A stretch of 27,344 bases of DNA, taken from the NCBI GenBank assembly GCA_937911935.1, contig CALDQH010000099.1, positions 1 to 27,344 on the forward strand. The letters are read 5' to 3'. Below are positions 8,020-16,534 of this stretch, piece by piece. The notes under the pieces are model-generated. The model saw only the letters and a program-made list of their open reading frames with translations, was not told the DNA's origin and made no database searches. The DNA is from an uncultured Bacteroidales bacterium. Lineage in GTDB: Bacteria; Bacteroidota; Bacteroidia; Bacteroidales; Paludibacteraceae. The translations under genes were made by a program, and so were the position numbers. The first letter of the stretch is position 1. Each line of letters begins with the position of its first letter.

Positions 8020-8784
8020 ATGAGAATTATATCGTACAACGTAAACGGCATTCGAGCTGCCTTAGGAAAAGGATTGGCAGATTGGCTAAAGGATGAGCAG
8101 CCCGATGTTTTTTGTTTGCAAGAGACCAAGGCACAAAACGAACAATTAAACCTACCATTATTTGAGCAATTGGGCTACCAAGGTTATTTTGTTTCTGCCC
8201 AAAAGAAGGGATATAGTGGTGTGGGTATCTTGTGTAAACAAACTCCCGATTATGTTGGATACGGTATGGGCAACGAATTATACGATAGCGAAGGCCGAGT
8301 TATCCGTGCCGATTTTGGCGATGTGACCGTTGTATGTGTTTACATTCCATCGGGCACAACTGGCGATGTAAGGCAAGCTTTTAAAATGGATTTTTTAGCC
8401 GATTTTGAGCAATTTATACTACAATTACGCAAGGAAAGACCGAACGTAATAGTTTGTGGCGATTACAACATTGCTCATACGCCCATCGACATCAATCACC
8501 CCGAAAGACAAGTGGGCGTTTCTGGTTTTTTGCCCGAAGAGAGGGAGTGGCTCACTCACTTTATAGAGGGTGGTATGATTGATTCGTTTCGTGTTTTTGA
8601 TAGCCGTGCCGAGCAGTACAGCTGGTGGACCTATCGCATGGGAGCCCGCAAGCGAAATGCAGGTTGGCGCATCGACTATCATTTGGTTTCGGAACCACTA
8701 CGCAACCGACTAATCGGTGCCGGTATTATGCAAGAAGTGGTTCATTCTGATCATTGCCCTGTTTGGGTAGAAATTAAAGAGTAA
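8020..8784 (+). CDS. xth: Exodeoxyribonuclease III / AP endonuclease
   Basis: The 254-residue protein is an ExoIII-family enzyme that nicks DNA at abasic sites and removes 3' blocking groups during base excision repair. Catalytic residues are in place: N7-N9 in SYNVNGIRAA, E35 in QETKA, Y108 in CVYIPSG, D148 and N150 in CGDYNIAHTPIDI, D219 in WRIDYHLVS, and the D244-H245 pair in HSDHCPVWVEI. Length is usual for the family. It is 1 nt after mlaF and 4 nt before the next small gene, in a run that also contains mutL. Confidence 0.96.
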   Translation: MRIISYNVNGIRAALGKGLADWLKDEQPDVFCLQETKAQNEQLNLPLFEQLGYQGYFVSAQKKGYSGVGILCKQTPDYVGYGMGNELYDSEGRVIRADFGDVTVVCVYIPSGTTGDVRQAFKMDFLADFEQFILQLRKERPNVIVCGDYNIAHTPIDINHPERQVGVSGFLPEEREWLTHFIEGGMIDSFRVFDSRAEQYSWWTYRMGARKRNAGWRIDYHLVSEPLRNRLIGAGIMQEVVHSDHCPVWVEIKE

Positions 8785-8788
8785 CGTC

Positions 8789-9082
8789 ATGGGAATACCT
8801 TTGCCTTTTTTTAATCAACGCAAGCCAAAAGGGTTTAACCTAAAACCCAGATACTACGACGAGCACAAAGAACGATTGGCTGAATCGCAAGAGCGCGTCA
8901 AAAAAGAATTAGGGATGGAGCAAGAAAAAGCGACACCGACTAGTTATGACCAACGCATTCGTGGCAAGTTTAGAGCAAGCATCGAAGATGCCAAGGAACG
9001 TAAAAATGCCAAAATTCGATTGAGTTTTATCATTGCCATTATTTTCTTTGCTTTTTACATGATTTACAACAATTATGTCTGA
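8789..9082 (+). CDS. Small single-pass membrane protein upstream of mutL
   Basis: This 97-residue protein is not one I can name. The N-terminal 70 residues are charged and helical, rich in K, R and E (ERLAESQERVKKELG, then RIRGKFRASIEDAKERK). A single hydrophobic segment, about residues 77-94, ends the protein, so it should be C-tail anchored with the charged part in the cytoplasm. Its stop overlaps the mutL start by 8 nt and it starts 4 nt after xth, so it is a real gene of this operon and not a chance frame. I believe similar small proteins precede mutL in other Bacteroidales, but this was not checked. Confidence 0.8.
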   Translation: MGIPLPFFNQRKPKGFNLKPRYYDEHKERLAESQERVKKELGMEQEKATPTSYDQRIRGKFRASIEDAKERKNAKIRLSFIIAIIFFAFYMIYNNYV

Positions 9083-10919
9083 TACCAACTGCATACAAGT
9101 TCTACCAGAAGTAGTTGCTAACCAAATTGCAGCCGGCGAGGTAGTGCAACGTCCTGCATCGGTTGTAAAGGAGTTGTTAGAAAATTCCATCGATGCTGGT
9201 AGTACACAAATTGATATTTACATCAAAGACGCGGGTCGAACCTTGATTCAGGTAATCGACAACGGCATTGGCATGTCCGAGAACGATGCTGTAACCGCCT
9301 TTTTACCTCATGCCACCTCTAAAATTAGGCAAGCAGACGACCTGTTTGCCCTATCCACCATGGGATTTAGGGGCGAGGCATTAGCATCCATTGCAGCGGT
9401 TGCACACGTAGAATTGCGTACCAAACGCAAACAGGACGAATTAGGTTCTTGCGTTTGCCTATCGGGCGGTCATTTAGAAAGCCAAGAATTGGTTAGTTGC
9501 GCCAACGGAACCAGTATTGCTGTTCGCGATTTGTTTTACAATATTCCTGCCCGTCGTAAATTCCTAAAATCGAACGAAAGCGAGTTTAGAAACATCGTAT
9601 CGGTAGTAGAGCAAATTACATTAGCCCACCCTACGTTGGAGTTTTCGTTGTACCACAACGGACAGGTTATCTTTAAACTTCTGCCCGAAAATACACACAA
9701 ACGTATTTTGTCGATTATAGGCAAAAAGATGGATGGTAAGTTATTGCCCATACAGGTAGAAACCATTTTGGGCACCATTAGCGGATACATCGGGACACCC
9801 GAAGCTGCGGTCAAAAGAGGAGCTTCTCAATTTTTCTTTGTCAACCATCGATACATACAGCACCCCTATTTTAACAAGGCCGTGCAAATGGGCTACGAAA
9901 AACTCATTTCGACGGATGCCAAAGCTCCTTACTTTATTTATTTTGATGTAGAACCTGCCAAAATTGATGTAAACATACATCCCACAAAAACAGAAGTGCG
10001 TTTTGAAGACGAGAAAGCGTTTTTCCCCATTCTATCTGCCATTGTGCGCGAGACATTGGGCAAAGCTAACGCTGTTCCGACCATCGATTTTGACCAAGAC
10101 GATGCACCGTTTATTCCTGCTGCGCCTGCTAGCAACAATGCATACGCTGCACCCTTGCCCAAAGTAAGTTTTGATCCGTCGTACAACCCATTTAAAGGCA
10201 ACTATACCTCTAAAAATTCGGCTCAAAATTGGGAAAGTTTATACGACAACTCAGAACCTGCACGCACATCAGGTAAGGCATCGGACAGATCCATCCTACA
10301 AGAATCGTCCGCAGCAGCAACCAACTGGTGCGAACCATTATTGTGCGAGCAACCCGTCGTATTTAAGGCCCTACAATGGAAAAGAAAATACATTGTTTGG
10401 CTACAAGAAAGTGGCATGCAAGTGCTACACCAACACAGATTGCACAGCCGAATTTTGTACGAGCAATACATCAAAAGGATGAAGCAAGGACAAGCCTTTA
10501 GTTTGCCTTTGCTCTTTCCGGAGATACTTGAGTTATCTGCCAAAGAACACGCTTTGTTTGTAGAGGTAGAGCCTCATTTAAAGGGAATTGGGTTTGAATT
10601 TGAGCCTTTTGGCAAAACTACCTACCAAATAACGGCTGTTCCCGATGGCTTAGGCGATGCCAACCCCGTGCAAACGGTTTTGGAGACCATGCAATTGCTA
10701 CAAAACAACACATCGGCAGCAACCGAAAGCAAACGAGAACTGGTTGCCAAAGCCATGGCAGAAAAGACAGCCATTGTAGCTGGCAAAGAATTATCGGACA
10801 TGCAGATAAAACTGATGTTAGAACAATTATCTGCCTGCCAAGACACCACCTACAGCCCAAATGGTTTGCCCATAGCAGTAACCATTGACGAAAAAGAAAT
10901 AGAAAATAAATTAAAATAA
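9075..10919 (+). CDS. mutL: DNA mismatch repair protein MutL
   Basis: MutL couples mismatch recognition by MutS to strand removal. The 614-residue protein has an intact GHKL ATPase domain: E33 and N37 in VKELLENSIDAG, DNGIGM (62-67), and GFRGEALASI starting at 97, then the transducer domain ending near NIHPTKTEVRFEDEKAFF (300-317). A low-complexity linker spans about 335-420. The C-terminal dimerisation domain is present, but the endonuclease motif DQHA(X)2E(X)4E reads HQHRLHSRILYE (452-463): first Asp, Ala and first Glu are all changed. The zinc-site region near 590-600 (YSPNGLPI) also lacks the usual CPHGRP. It is 6 nt before gltX and overlaps the small gene upstream. Confidence 0.96.
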   Translation: MSDTNCIQVLPEVVANQIAAGEVVQRPASVVKELLENSIDAGSTQIDIYIKDAGRTLIQVIDNGIGMSENDAVTAFLPHATSKIRQADDLFALSTMGFRGEALASIAAVAHVELRTKRKQDELGSCVCLSGGHLESQELVSCANGTSIAVRDLFYNIPARRKFLKSNESEFRNIVSVVEQITLAHPTLEFSLYHNGQVIFKLLPENTHKRILSIIGKKMDGKLLPIQVETILGTISGYIGTPEAAVKRGASQFFFVNHRYIQHPYFNKAVQMGYEKLISTDAKAPYFIYFDVEPAKIDVNIHPTKTEVRFEDEKAFFPILSAIVRETLGKANAVPTIDFDQDDAPFIPAAPASNNAYAAPLPKVSFDPSYNPFKGNYTSKNSAQNWESLYDNSEPARTSGKASDRSILQESSAAATNWCEPLLCEQPVVFKALQWKRKYIVWLQESGMQVLHQHRLHSRILYEQYIKRMKQGQAFSLPLLFPEILELSAKEHALFVEVEPHLKGIGFEFEPFGKTTYQITAVPDGLGDANPVQTVLETMQLLQNNTSAATESKRELVAKAMAEKTAIVAGKELSDMQIKLMLEQLSACQDTTYSPNGLPIAVTIDEKEIENKLK

Positions 10920-10925
10920 AACAAC

Positions 10926-12440
10926 ATGACAAACAACAACGTTAGAGTGCGCTTTGCACCCAGCCCCACAGGTGCGCTACACATTGGTGGCGTGCGCACT
11001 GCCCTTTACAATTACCTTTTTGCCAAAAAACAAGGAGGAAAAATGATTTTACGCATCGAAGACACCGACTCAACCCGTTTTGTGCCTGGTGCCGAAGCAT
11101 ACATCATCGAATCACTTAATTGGTTAGGTATCCAGTTTGACGAAGGCATTGGAGCAGATGGTTTAGCCACTTGCCGCCAAAGCGAACGCAAAGCTATTTA
11201 TCGCAAGTACGTAGATCAGCTTTTGGCAGATGGTTTGGCATACATTGCTTTTGATACTCCTGCCGAATTGGAAGCCAAACGACAAGAGATTCCAAACTTC
11301 CAATACGATGCCCAAACACGTGGCATGATGAAAAACTCGCTTACCCTTACCCAAGAAGAGGTTGAGGCACGCATAGCGGCAGGCGATGTATATGTAGTAC
11401 GCGTTAAGATAGAGCCTGGCGTTGATATTATTGTCAACGACATGATTCGTGGCAAAGTAGTCATCAATTCGTCTATTTTGGACGACAAAGTGCTTTACAA
11501 ATCGGCAGATAACTTACCTACCTACCACCTGGCAAACATTGTGGATGACCATTTGATGGAGATATCGCATGTTATCCGCGGTGAAGAGTGGTTGCCATCA
11601 GCACCCTTACACGTTTTGTTGTACCAATATTTGGGCTGGGCAGACACCATGCCACAATTTGCACACCTACCTTTGCTGCTAAAACCAGACGGCAACGGCA
11701 AATTGAGCAAACGCGATGGCGACAGATTGGGATTCCCTGTTTTCCCCTTGGATTGGATCGATCCTAAAACTGGTGACAAATCGTCTGGATACCGCGAAGC
11801 AGGCTATTTCCCCGAAGCGGTTGTCAACTTTTTGGCGCTTTTGGGCTGGCATGCCGAAAGTGATCAAGAGTTTTTCTCGATGCAAGAGTTGATTGACACA
11901 TTCTCGTTAGAAAGAGTAAGCAAAAGCGGGGCTAAATTTGATTACGAAAAAGGTAAATGGTTTAACCACGAATACTTGATTCGCAAATCGGACGAAGAAT
12001 TAGCCACCCTACTCATGCCAACCTTGGTAGAAAAAGGCATCACCACAGACCTTGCCACCGTGGCATCTGTTGTAGGCATGACCAAAGTACGCTGCAACTT
12101 TATTAGCGATTTTTGGGCTCAAATTAAATTCTTCTTTGTAGCACCAACCGAATACGATGCTAAAACCGTACAAAAACGTTGGAAAGCCAACTCGCCTGCC
12201 GACATGCAAGCCTTGTATGGTGTATTAGAAAACATCGAAGACTTTAGCGCAGCAAATTGCGAGCAAGTTGTGATGGCATGGATTACCGACAATGGTTTGC
12301 ACATGGGTAACATCATGAATGCTTTCCGTCTTTGCATTGTGGGCGAAGGCAAAGGTCCTCACATGTTTGACATAACGACTATTATCGGCAAAGAAGAAAC
12401 GTTGAGTAGGTTGCAAAAAGCGATAGAGGCGTTAAAATAA
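10926..12440 (+). CDS. gltX: Glutamyl-tRNA synthetase
   Basis: This class I synthetase charges tRNA-Glu. The 504-residue product shows the HIGH-type signature in APSPTGALHIGG (11-22), the GluRS motif LRIEDTDSTR, and the KMSKS-type KLSKR at 259-263. The cysteine zinc motif known from E. coli GluRS is absent; the matching place reads YIAFDTPAEL. The C-terminal anticodon-binding part is helical and of normal length. It ends the packed operon that begins at DUF3467; no clear hairpin terminator follows, and the next 122 nt contain tandem and dispersed repeats. Confidence 0.97.
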   Translation: MTNNNVRVRFAPSPTGALHIGGVRTALYNYLFAKKQGGKMILRIEDTDSTRFVPGAEAYIIESLNWLGIQFDEGIGADGLATCRQSERKAIYRKYVDQLLADGLAYIAFDTPAELEAKRQEIPNFQYDAQTRGMMKNSLTLTQEEVEARIAAGDVYVVRVKIEPGVDIIVNDMIRGKVVINSSILDDKVLYKSADNLPTYHLANIVDDHLMEISHVIRGEEWLPSAPLHVLLYQYLGWADTMPQFAHLPLLLKPDGNGKLSKRDGDRLGFPVFPLDWIDPKTGDKSSGYREAGYFPEAVVNFLALLGWHAESDQEFFSMQELIDTFSLERVSKSGAKFDYEKGKWFNHEYLIRKSDEELATLLMPTLVEKGITTDLATVASVVGMTKVRCNFISDFWAQIKFFFVAPTEYDAKTVQKRWKANSPADMQALYGVLENIEDFSAANCEQVVMAWITDNGLHMGNIMNAFRLCIVGEGKGPHMFDITTIIGKEETLSRLQKAIEALK

Positions 12441-12454
12441 ACTCGCTTCGCTCG

Positions 12455-12486
12455 GGTGAATCGGTGAATCGGTGAATTGGTGAATC
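12455..12486 (+). repeat. 8-bp tandem repeat array (GGTGAATC x 4)
   Basis: Four adjoining copies of GGTGAATC (third copy GGTGAATT) occupy 12455-12486, directly before the 45-bp repeat core that begins at 12483; a further copy stands at 12527-12534, directly after the core. The array is between gltX and the GHL10 gene. Copy number may vary by slippage. Confidence 0.9.
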
Positions 12487-12527
12487 GGCGACGTATTGAT
12501 GAACGAAAGTGAATAATCGGCAAATTG
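12483..12527 (+). repeat. Dispersed 45-bp intergenic repeat, copy 2
   Basis: This is the plus-strand partner of the copy at 2535-2579, differing at 5 of 45 positions (7, 13, 20, 38 and 40). It is bounded on both sides by GGTGAATC units and ends 36 bp before the downstream start codon. Both copies contain ATG, four sense codons and TAA in frame (12499-12516 here), which may be chance. Confidence 0.85.
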
Positions 12528-12562
12528 GTGAATCGCTAAATTACAAAAAAGCATATTAGGGT

Positions 12563-14056
12563 ATGAAACGATTAGGGTGTATATGGATACTATTGGTGGC
12601 TTTCATAGCATTGTGGGCGCAAGAGCATTCGCCTAAACATGAGTTTAGGGGAGTGTGGGTTCCTACGGTGTACAACAACTATTACCGCGAACTTTCGGTA
12701 GAACAACTCAAAGACACCTTGGTTAAACAATTGGATGCCTATGCAAACATGGGCATCAACACCGTTATATACCAAGTAAGACCAGAAGGAGACGCCCTAT
12801 ACGCATCTTCATTGGAACCTTGGAGCCGCTTTTTAACTGGCGAACAAGGAGTTGCCCCCGAAGAAGACTTTGACCCCATGGCATTTTTGATACAAGAATG
12901 CCACAAGCGTTGCATGGAATTTCATCCTTGGATAAATCCTTATCGAGCCAACACCAACAAGAAAAACAAACTCACAGAAGACAATCGCTATTACAGCAAC
13001 CGATATTTGTACGTATCGTACGGAAATCAGTTGCTATTTAATCCAGGATTTCCACAAAACAGAGAGCACATCATATCGGTTGTTAAAGACATTGTCAGCC
13101 GATACGATATTGATGCTTTGCACATGGATGATTACTTTTATCCATACCCCATTCATGGGCTAAAATTTCAGGACATTTCCACCTACAAACGTTATGCGGA
13201 GGCAGACGGTTTTAGCACCAACAACGAATTAGCAGCATGGCGTCGTAACAACGTAAACCTATTGGTAAAACAATTGAGCGACACCATCAAAGCCACCAAG
13301 CCCTGGGTTCGATTTGGCATAAGCCCCTTTGGTATTTACCGAAACAAAGCCCAAGATGAAACCGGTAGCGAAACCAAAGGACTTAGCAACTACGACGATT
13401 TATATGCCGACACCCAACTATGGATAAACGAAGGTTGGATTGATTACGTAATACCTCAACTCTATTGGGAAATTGGACATCCTGCTGCCGATTATAGCAC
13501 CCTACTTTATTGGTGGAGAGAAAACAAAGGACTGCATACTCAACTATACATCGGGCAAAGTGTAGATAGAAGCATTAATCAAATACAAAAGAAACTGGAT
13601 TTGACATTAGGTGATAGTCGCATTGGTGGTAATTGTTTCTTTACGGGCGATAATCTGCTTACCAATAAAAATGGTATGCGCGATACGCTTACCACCTTAT
13701 ATTATTCCCAACCAGCTTTAGCGCCTCGTTTTGAACAGATAGACAGCATTGCCCCCAACAGACCGCACAAAGTATATATGGATTTGATGGGCGATGAACC
13801 CCTGCTCAAATGGGATGTGGTTGAAGGTAAGAAAGAAACGGATAAGGTTTGGTACTATGCTGTATATGCCTTTGACCCATCGCTACCCATAGACATAACA
13901 GACATGAGCAAGTTAATTTGTCTAACCACAGAAAAACACTGTCCTCTACCACAAGGCGAGGACATCCAACCCCTATGTTTACAATATGTGGTTACAGCCA
14001 TAGACCGCCTTCACAACGAAAGCGACCCCAGCAAGGCGTATTTGCACCAAGAATAA
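12563..14056 (+). CDS. GHL10 / DUF187 family glycosidase-like exported protein
   Basis: The 497-residue protein begins with a signal peptide (about residues 1-19, ending LWAQ). The body is a TIM-barrel of the glycosyl-hydrolase-like 10 (DUF187) family, recognisable from EFRGVWVPTVYNN (27-39), VIYQVRPEGDALY, HPWINPYR (121-128) and DALHMDDYFYPYP (184-196), with D189 and D190 as likely acidic residues in the cleft. The last 100 residues look like a fibronectin-type beta domain. E. coli DigH (YddW), of this family, cleaves denuded peptidoglycan glycans at the septum, so a cell-wall substrate is plausible; polysaccharide is an alternative. It stands alone on the plus strand and meets rseP tail to tail with a 10-nt gap. 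Confidence 0.87.
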   Translation: MKRLGCIWILLVAFIALWAQEHSPKHEFRGVWVPTVYNNYYRELSVEQLKDTLVKQLDAYANMGINTVIYQVRPEGDALYASSLEPWSRFLTGEQGVAPEEDFDPMAFLIQECHKRCMEFHPWINPYRANTNKKNKLTEDNRYYSNRYLYVSYGNQLLFNPGFPQNREHIISVVKDIVSRYDIDALHMDDYFYPYPIHGLKFQDISTYKRYAEADGFSTNNELAAWRRNNVNLLVKQLSDTIKATKPWVRFGISPFGIYRNKAQDETGSETKGLSNYDDLYADTQLWINEGWIDYVIPQLYWEIGHPAADYSTLLYWWRENKGLHTQLYIGQSVDRSINQIQKKLDLTLGDSRIGGNCFFTGDNLLTNKNGMRDTLTTLYYSQPALAPRFEQIDSIAPNRPHKVYMDLMGDEPLLKWDVVEGKKETDKVWYYAVYAFDPSLPIDITDMSKLICLTTEKHCPLPQGEDIQPLCLQYVVTAIDRLHNESDPSKAYLHQE

Positions 14057-14066
14057 TAAAACGATG

Positions 14067-15377
14067 TCAATCTGCTAAAAAGCGAACCAAGTCCATGCCA
14101 TTGGCGTAAAACAACAAAGCAAAAAGCAGAATCATGCCTACTACTTGCGCTTTTATCATGAAATTTTGGCTTAATGGCTTGCGACGAATGCATTCGACAA
14201 TCAAAAATAGGATATGACCACCATCCAGCCCAGGTATGGGTAGCAAGTTCATAAATGCCAATACCACCGACAGGTATGCTACGATTGTCCAAAAATATTG
14301 AGCGGAGAAAGCATTGGGAAACAAACCAGCCAAGGAGCCAAAGCCACCTATGCTACCTGCCCCCTCGGGGGTAAAGACAATTTTAATATCGTCCGCATAA
14401 CCCGTAAACATCTCTACGCCTTCTTGCAAACCTTTGGGAAAGGACTCAAGAAAACCATAGGTAATTTTGGTAACAGGGAACATCTCGTAATAAGGCTTGA
14501 GATAAACGCCCAAAAAGCCAGCAGAGTCTGGTGTCACTGTGGTGGAAAACAAATTACCTTCCCTAACATAATCAATAGAAAGGGGAGTTAATTTATGTGC
14601 TTTTAAAATAGGGTTGGCATCTTGGTGGGTAGGGACAGTAATTCCGTTCATCGCCACCACACTATCACCAGCTTGCAATCCTGCCAACTGAGCAGGCGAC
14701 ATATCCATCACTCCTTTAATTACAAACGGATTTCTGAACGAGGCAAAACCTGTTTGCGCCGCTACCAAATCTAACTTTAGCGACTCATCTATGGGAATTA
14801 GCACCGTATCTGCATTGCGCAATACAGTTACTTCTGTCGCATTGAAAATAGCTCGCATGGCTTCTTGATCCAACGCCTCCAACTGCATGGTATCAGCTTT
14901 TAAAAGAACATCGCCATTTACAAAACCATGTTTTTGAGCCACTTCGGAGAACTCCATACCGTATGGGGCATCACTCAATGCTACGTACTCGTTGCCATAG
15001 GTAAACAACAGCATGGCATATACCACCACAGCCGTTAAAAAGTTCATAAACACTCCACTTGCCATGATAATAAGGCGTTGCCAAGCGGGTTTGGCACGAA
15101 ACTCCCAAGGTTGAGCCTCGCTTGCGAGTTGTTTGGTATCGAGCGACTCGTCTATCATACCCGACAACTTAACATAACCTCCAAAAGGCAACCAACCGAT
15201 GCCGTATTCGGTTTCGCTGTTTTTAGGTTTAAACTTAAAAAGCGTGAAACCTGGATTAAAAAACAGGTAAAATTTTTCGACACGAACGCCAAATGCCTTG
15301 GCAGATAAGAAATGCCCTAATTCGTGCAAAATAACCATGAGCGATAACGCTCCTACAAACTGAAGTATTTGAATCAT
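14067..15377 (-). CDS. rseP: RseP-family site-2 intramembrane zinc metalloprotease
   Basis: Site-2 proteases cut membrane-bound regulators or leftover signal peptides inside the inner membrane. The start at MIQILQFVGALS is chosen because it places HELGH at residues 18-22 in the first membrane helix and lies 5 nt after the dxr stop; a longer frame to 15428 would add 17 charged residues inside dxr. The resulting 436-residue product has two PDZ-like regions (one near the YVALSDAPYGM stretch, one containing SPAQLAGLQAGDSVVAMNG), and the third zinc ligand region NLLPIPGLDGGH near the C-terminus. It follows dxr, an arrangement also seen in other bacteria. The substrate (an anti-sigma factor in E. 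coli) is not evident here. Confidence 0.93.
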   Translation of the reverse strand: MIQILQFVGALSLMVILHELGHFLSAKAFGVRVEKFYLFFNPGFTLFKFKPKNSETEYGIGWLPFGGYVKLSGMIDESLDTKQLASEAQPWEFRAKPAWQRLIIMASGVFMNFLTAVVVYAMLLFTYGNEYVALSDAPYGMEFSEVAQKHGFVNGDVLLKADTMQLEALDQEAMRAIFNATEVTVLRNADTVLIPIDESLKLDLVAAQTGFASFRNPFVIKGVMDMSPAQLAGLQAGDSVVAMNGITVPTHQDANPILKAHKLTPLSIDYVREGNLFSTTVTPDSAGFLGVYLKPYYEMFPVTKITYGFLESFPKGLQEGVEMFTGYADDIKIVFTPEGAGSIGGFGSLAGLFPNAFSAQYFWTIVAYLSVVLAFMNLLPIPGLDGGHILFLIVECIRRKPLSQNFMIKAQVVGMILLFALLFYANGMDLVRFLAD

Positions 15378-15382
15378 GTTTA

Positions 15383-16534
15383 TCAACCAATTTTTTGAGC
15401 CACTTTTTCTCTGACAAGCGCATCGCAAGCAACATAATCATCGTAAGAAGGTTCTGCAACAAATGGCATGGTCATCATCGCCCATTCGATGATATCGCTC
15501 ATTTGCAAGAAACCAATCTTATCGTGCAAGAAAGCGTGCACAACTACCTCGTTAGCAGCATTTAAGATGCACGGCATGTTGCCCCCTTTCTGCATCGCTT
15601 CAAAGGCAAATGCCAAGTTGCGGAAACGGTTTAAATCGGGTTTTTCGAAGGTTAGTGTGGCTATTTTTGAAAAATCGACCCTTTCGTAATTATTGGGCAA
15701 ACGGTTGGGATAACCAAAAGCATATTGAATGGGCAATCGCATATCTGGCATACCTAACTGTGCCTTAACAGAGCCATCGTTAAACTGCACCATAGAATGA
15801 ACAATAGACTGCGGATGCACCACAACCTCAATCTGTTCTTGGCTTACTCCAAAGAGCCATTTTGCCTCGATTACCTCAAAACCTTTGTTCATCATGCTGG
15901 CAGAGTCGATGGTAATTTTTGCCCCCATGTCCCAGTTGGGATGCTTGAGAGCATCGGCTTTGGTTACATGTGCCAATTGCTCCATGCTAAACGTACGGAA
16001 AGGACCGCCCGATGCCGTTAGCAATAGTTTTTCGATGCTTTTATCTTGCTCGCCTGCCAAACATTGAAAGATAGCAGAATGCTCCGAATCGACGGGCAAA
16101 ATGGCGCTGCGGTGTTTGGCTGCCAACGAGCAGATTAGTTCGCCTGCCACCACCAAGGTCTCCTTGTTTGCCAAAGCAATGGTTTTGCCAGCCTTAACAG
16201 CTGCAATGGTCGGTCTTAAGCCGGCATAGCCTACCATCGAGGTAAGCACCATATCTACCGACGACATCGCAACCATATCGCACACCGATTGCATACCTGC
16301 AAAGACCTTTACATCGTCTATATCGGCAAGCATTTCTTGCAAGATGGTATATTTACTCTCGTCGGTAATAATGACCATATTGGGTCGATACACCCTGGCC
16401 TGTTTTGCCAATAACTCGACATTACTATGCCCTGTTATGGCAAACAACTCAAATAACGTAGGATTGGATGCAATAACGTCCAACGCCTGTGTTCCAATAG
16501 AACCTGTTGAACCTAAGATGGCTATTTTTTTCAT
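15383..16534 (-). CDS. dxr: 1-deoxy-D-xylulose 5-phosphate reductoisomerase
   Basis: Dxr converts DXP to 2-C-methyl-D-erythritol 4-phosphate with NADPH, the first committed step of the MEP isoprenoid pathway. The 383-residue protein shows the NADPH-binding GSTGSIGTQ (8-16), the metal ligands D149 and E151 in PVDSEH, the flexible-loop region TASGGPFR, and SASMMNKGFEVIEA. Length is typical. Its start overlaps the stop of the M23-like gene (ATGA), and rseP starts 5 nt later, so the three genes are very probably one transcript. Confidence 0.97.
   Translation of the reverse strand: MKKIAILGSTGSIGTQALDVIASNPTLFELFAITGHSNVELLAKQARVYRPNMVIITDESKYTILQEMLADIDDVKVFAGMQSVCDMVAMSSVDMVLTSMVGYAGLRPTIAAVKAGKTIALANKETLVVAGELICSLAAKHRSAILPVDSEHSAIFQCLAGEQDKSIEKLLLTASGGPFRTFSMEQLAHVTKADALKHPNWDMGAKITIDSASMMNKGFEVIEAKWLFGVSQEQIEVVVHPQSIVHSMVQFNDGSVKAQLGMPDMRLPIQYAFGYPNRLPNNYERVDFSKIATLTFEKPDLNRFRNLAFAFEAMQKGGNMPCILNAANEVVVHAFLHDKIGFLQMSDIIEWAMMTMPFVAEPSYDDYVACDALVREKVAQKIG

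Noticed and set aside
12499..12516. Five-codon open frame conserved in both repeat cores
   Set aside because: ATG, four codons and TAA are kept in both copies, but with only two copies and one amino-acid change this cannot be told from general sequence identity.
12455..12534. CRISPR array or replication-origin iterons
   Set aside because: The 8-bp units adjoin each other without spacers, no cas genes are near, and no dnaA or rep gene or DnaA boxes were recognised.
15378..15428. Longer rseP start
   Set aside because: It would add 17 charged residues before the first membrane helix and lie inside the dxr 3' end; the start at 15377 fits family structure.
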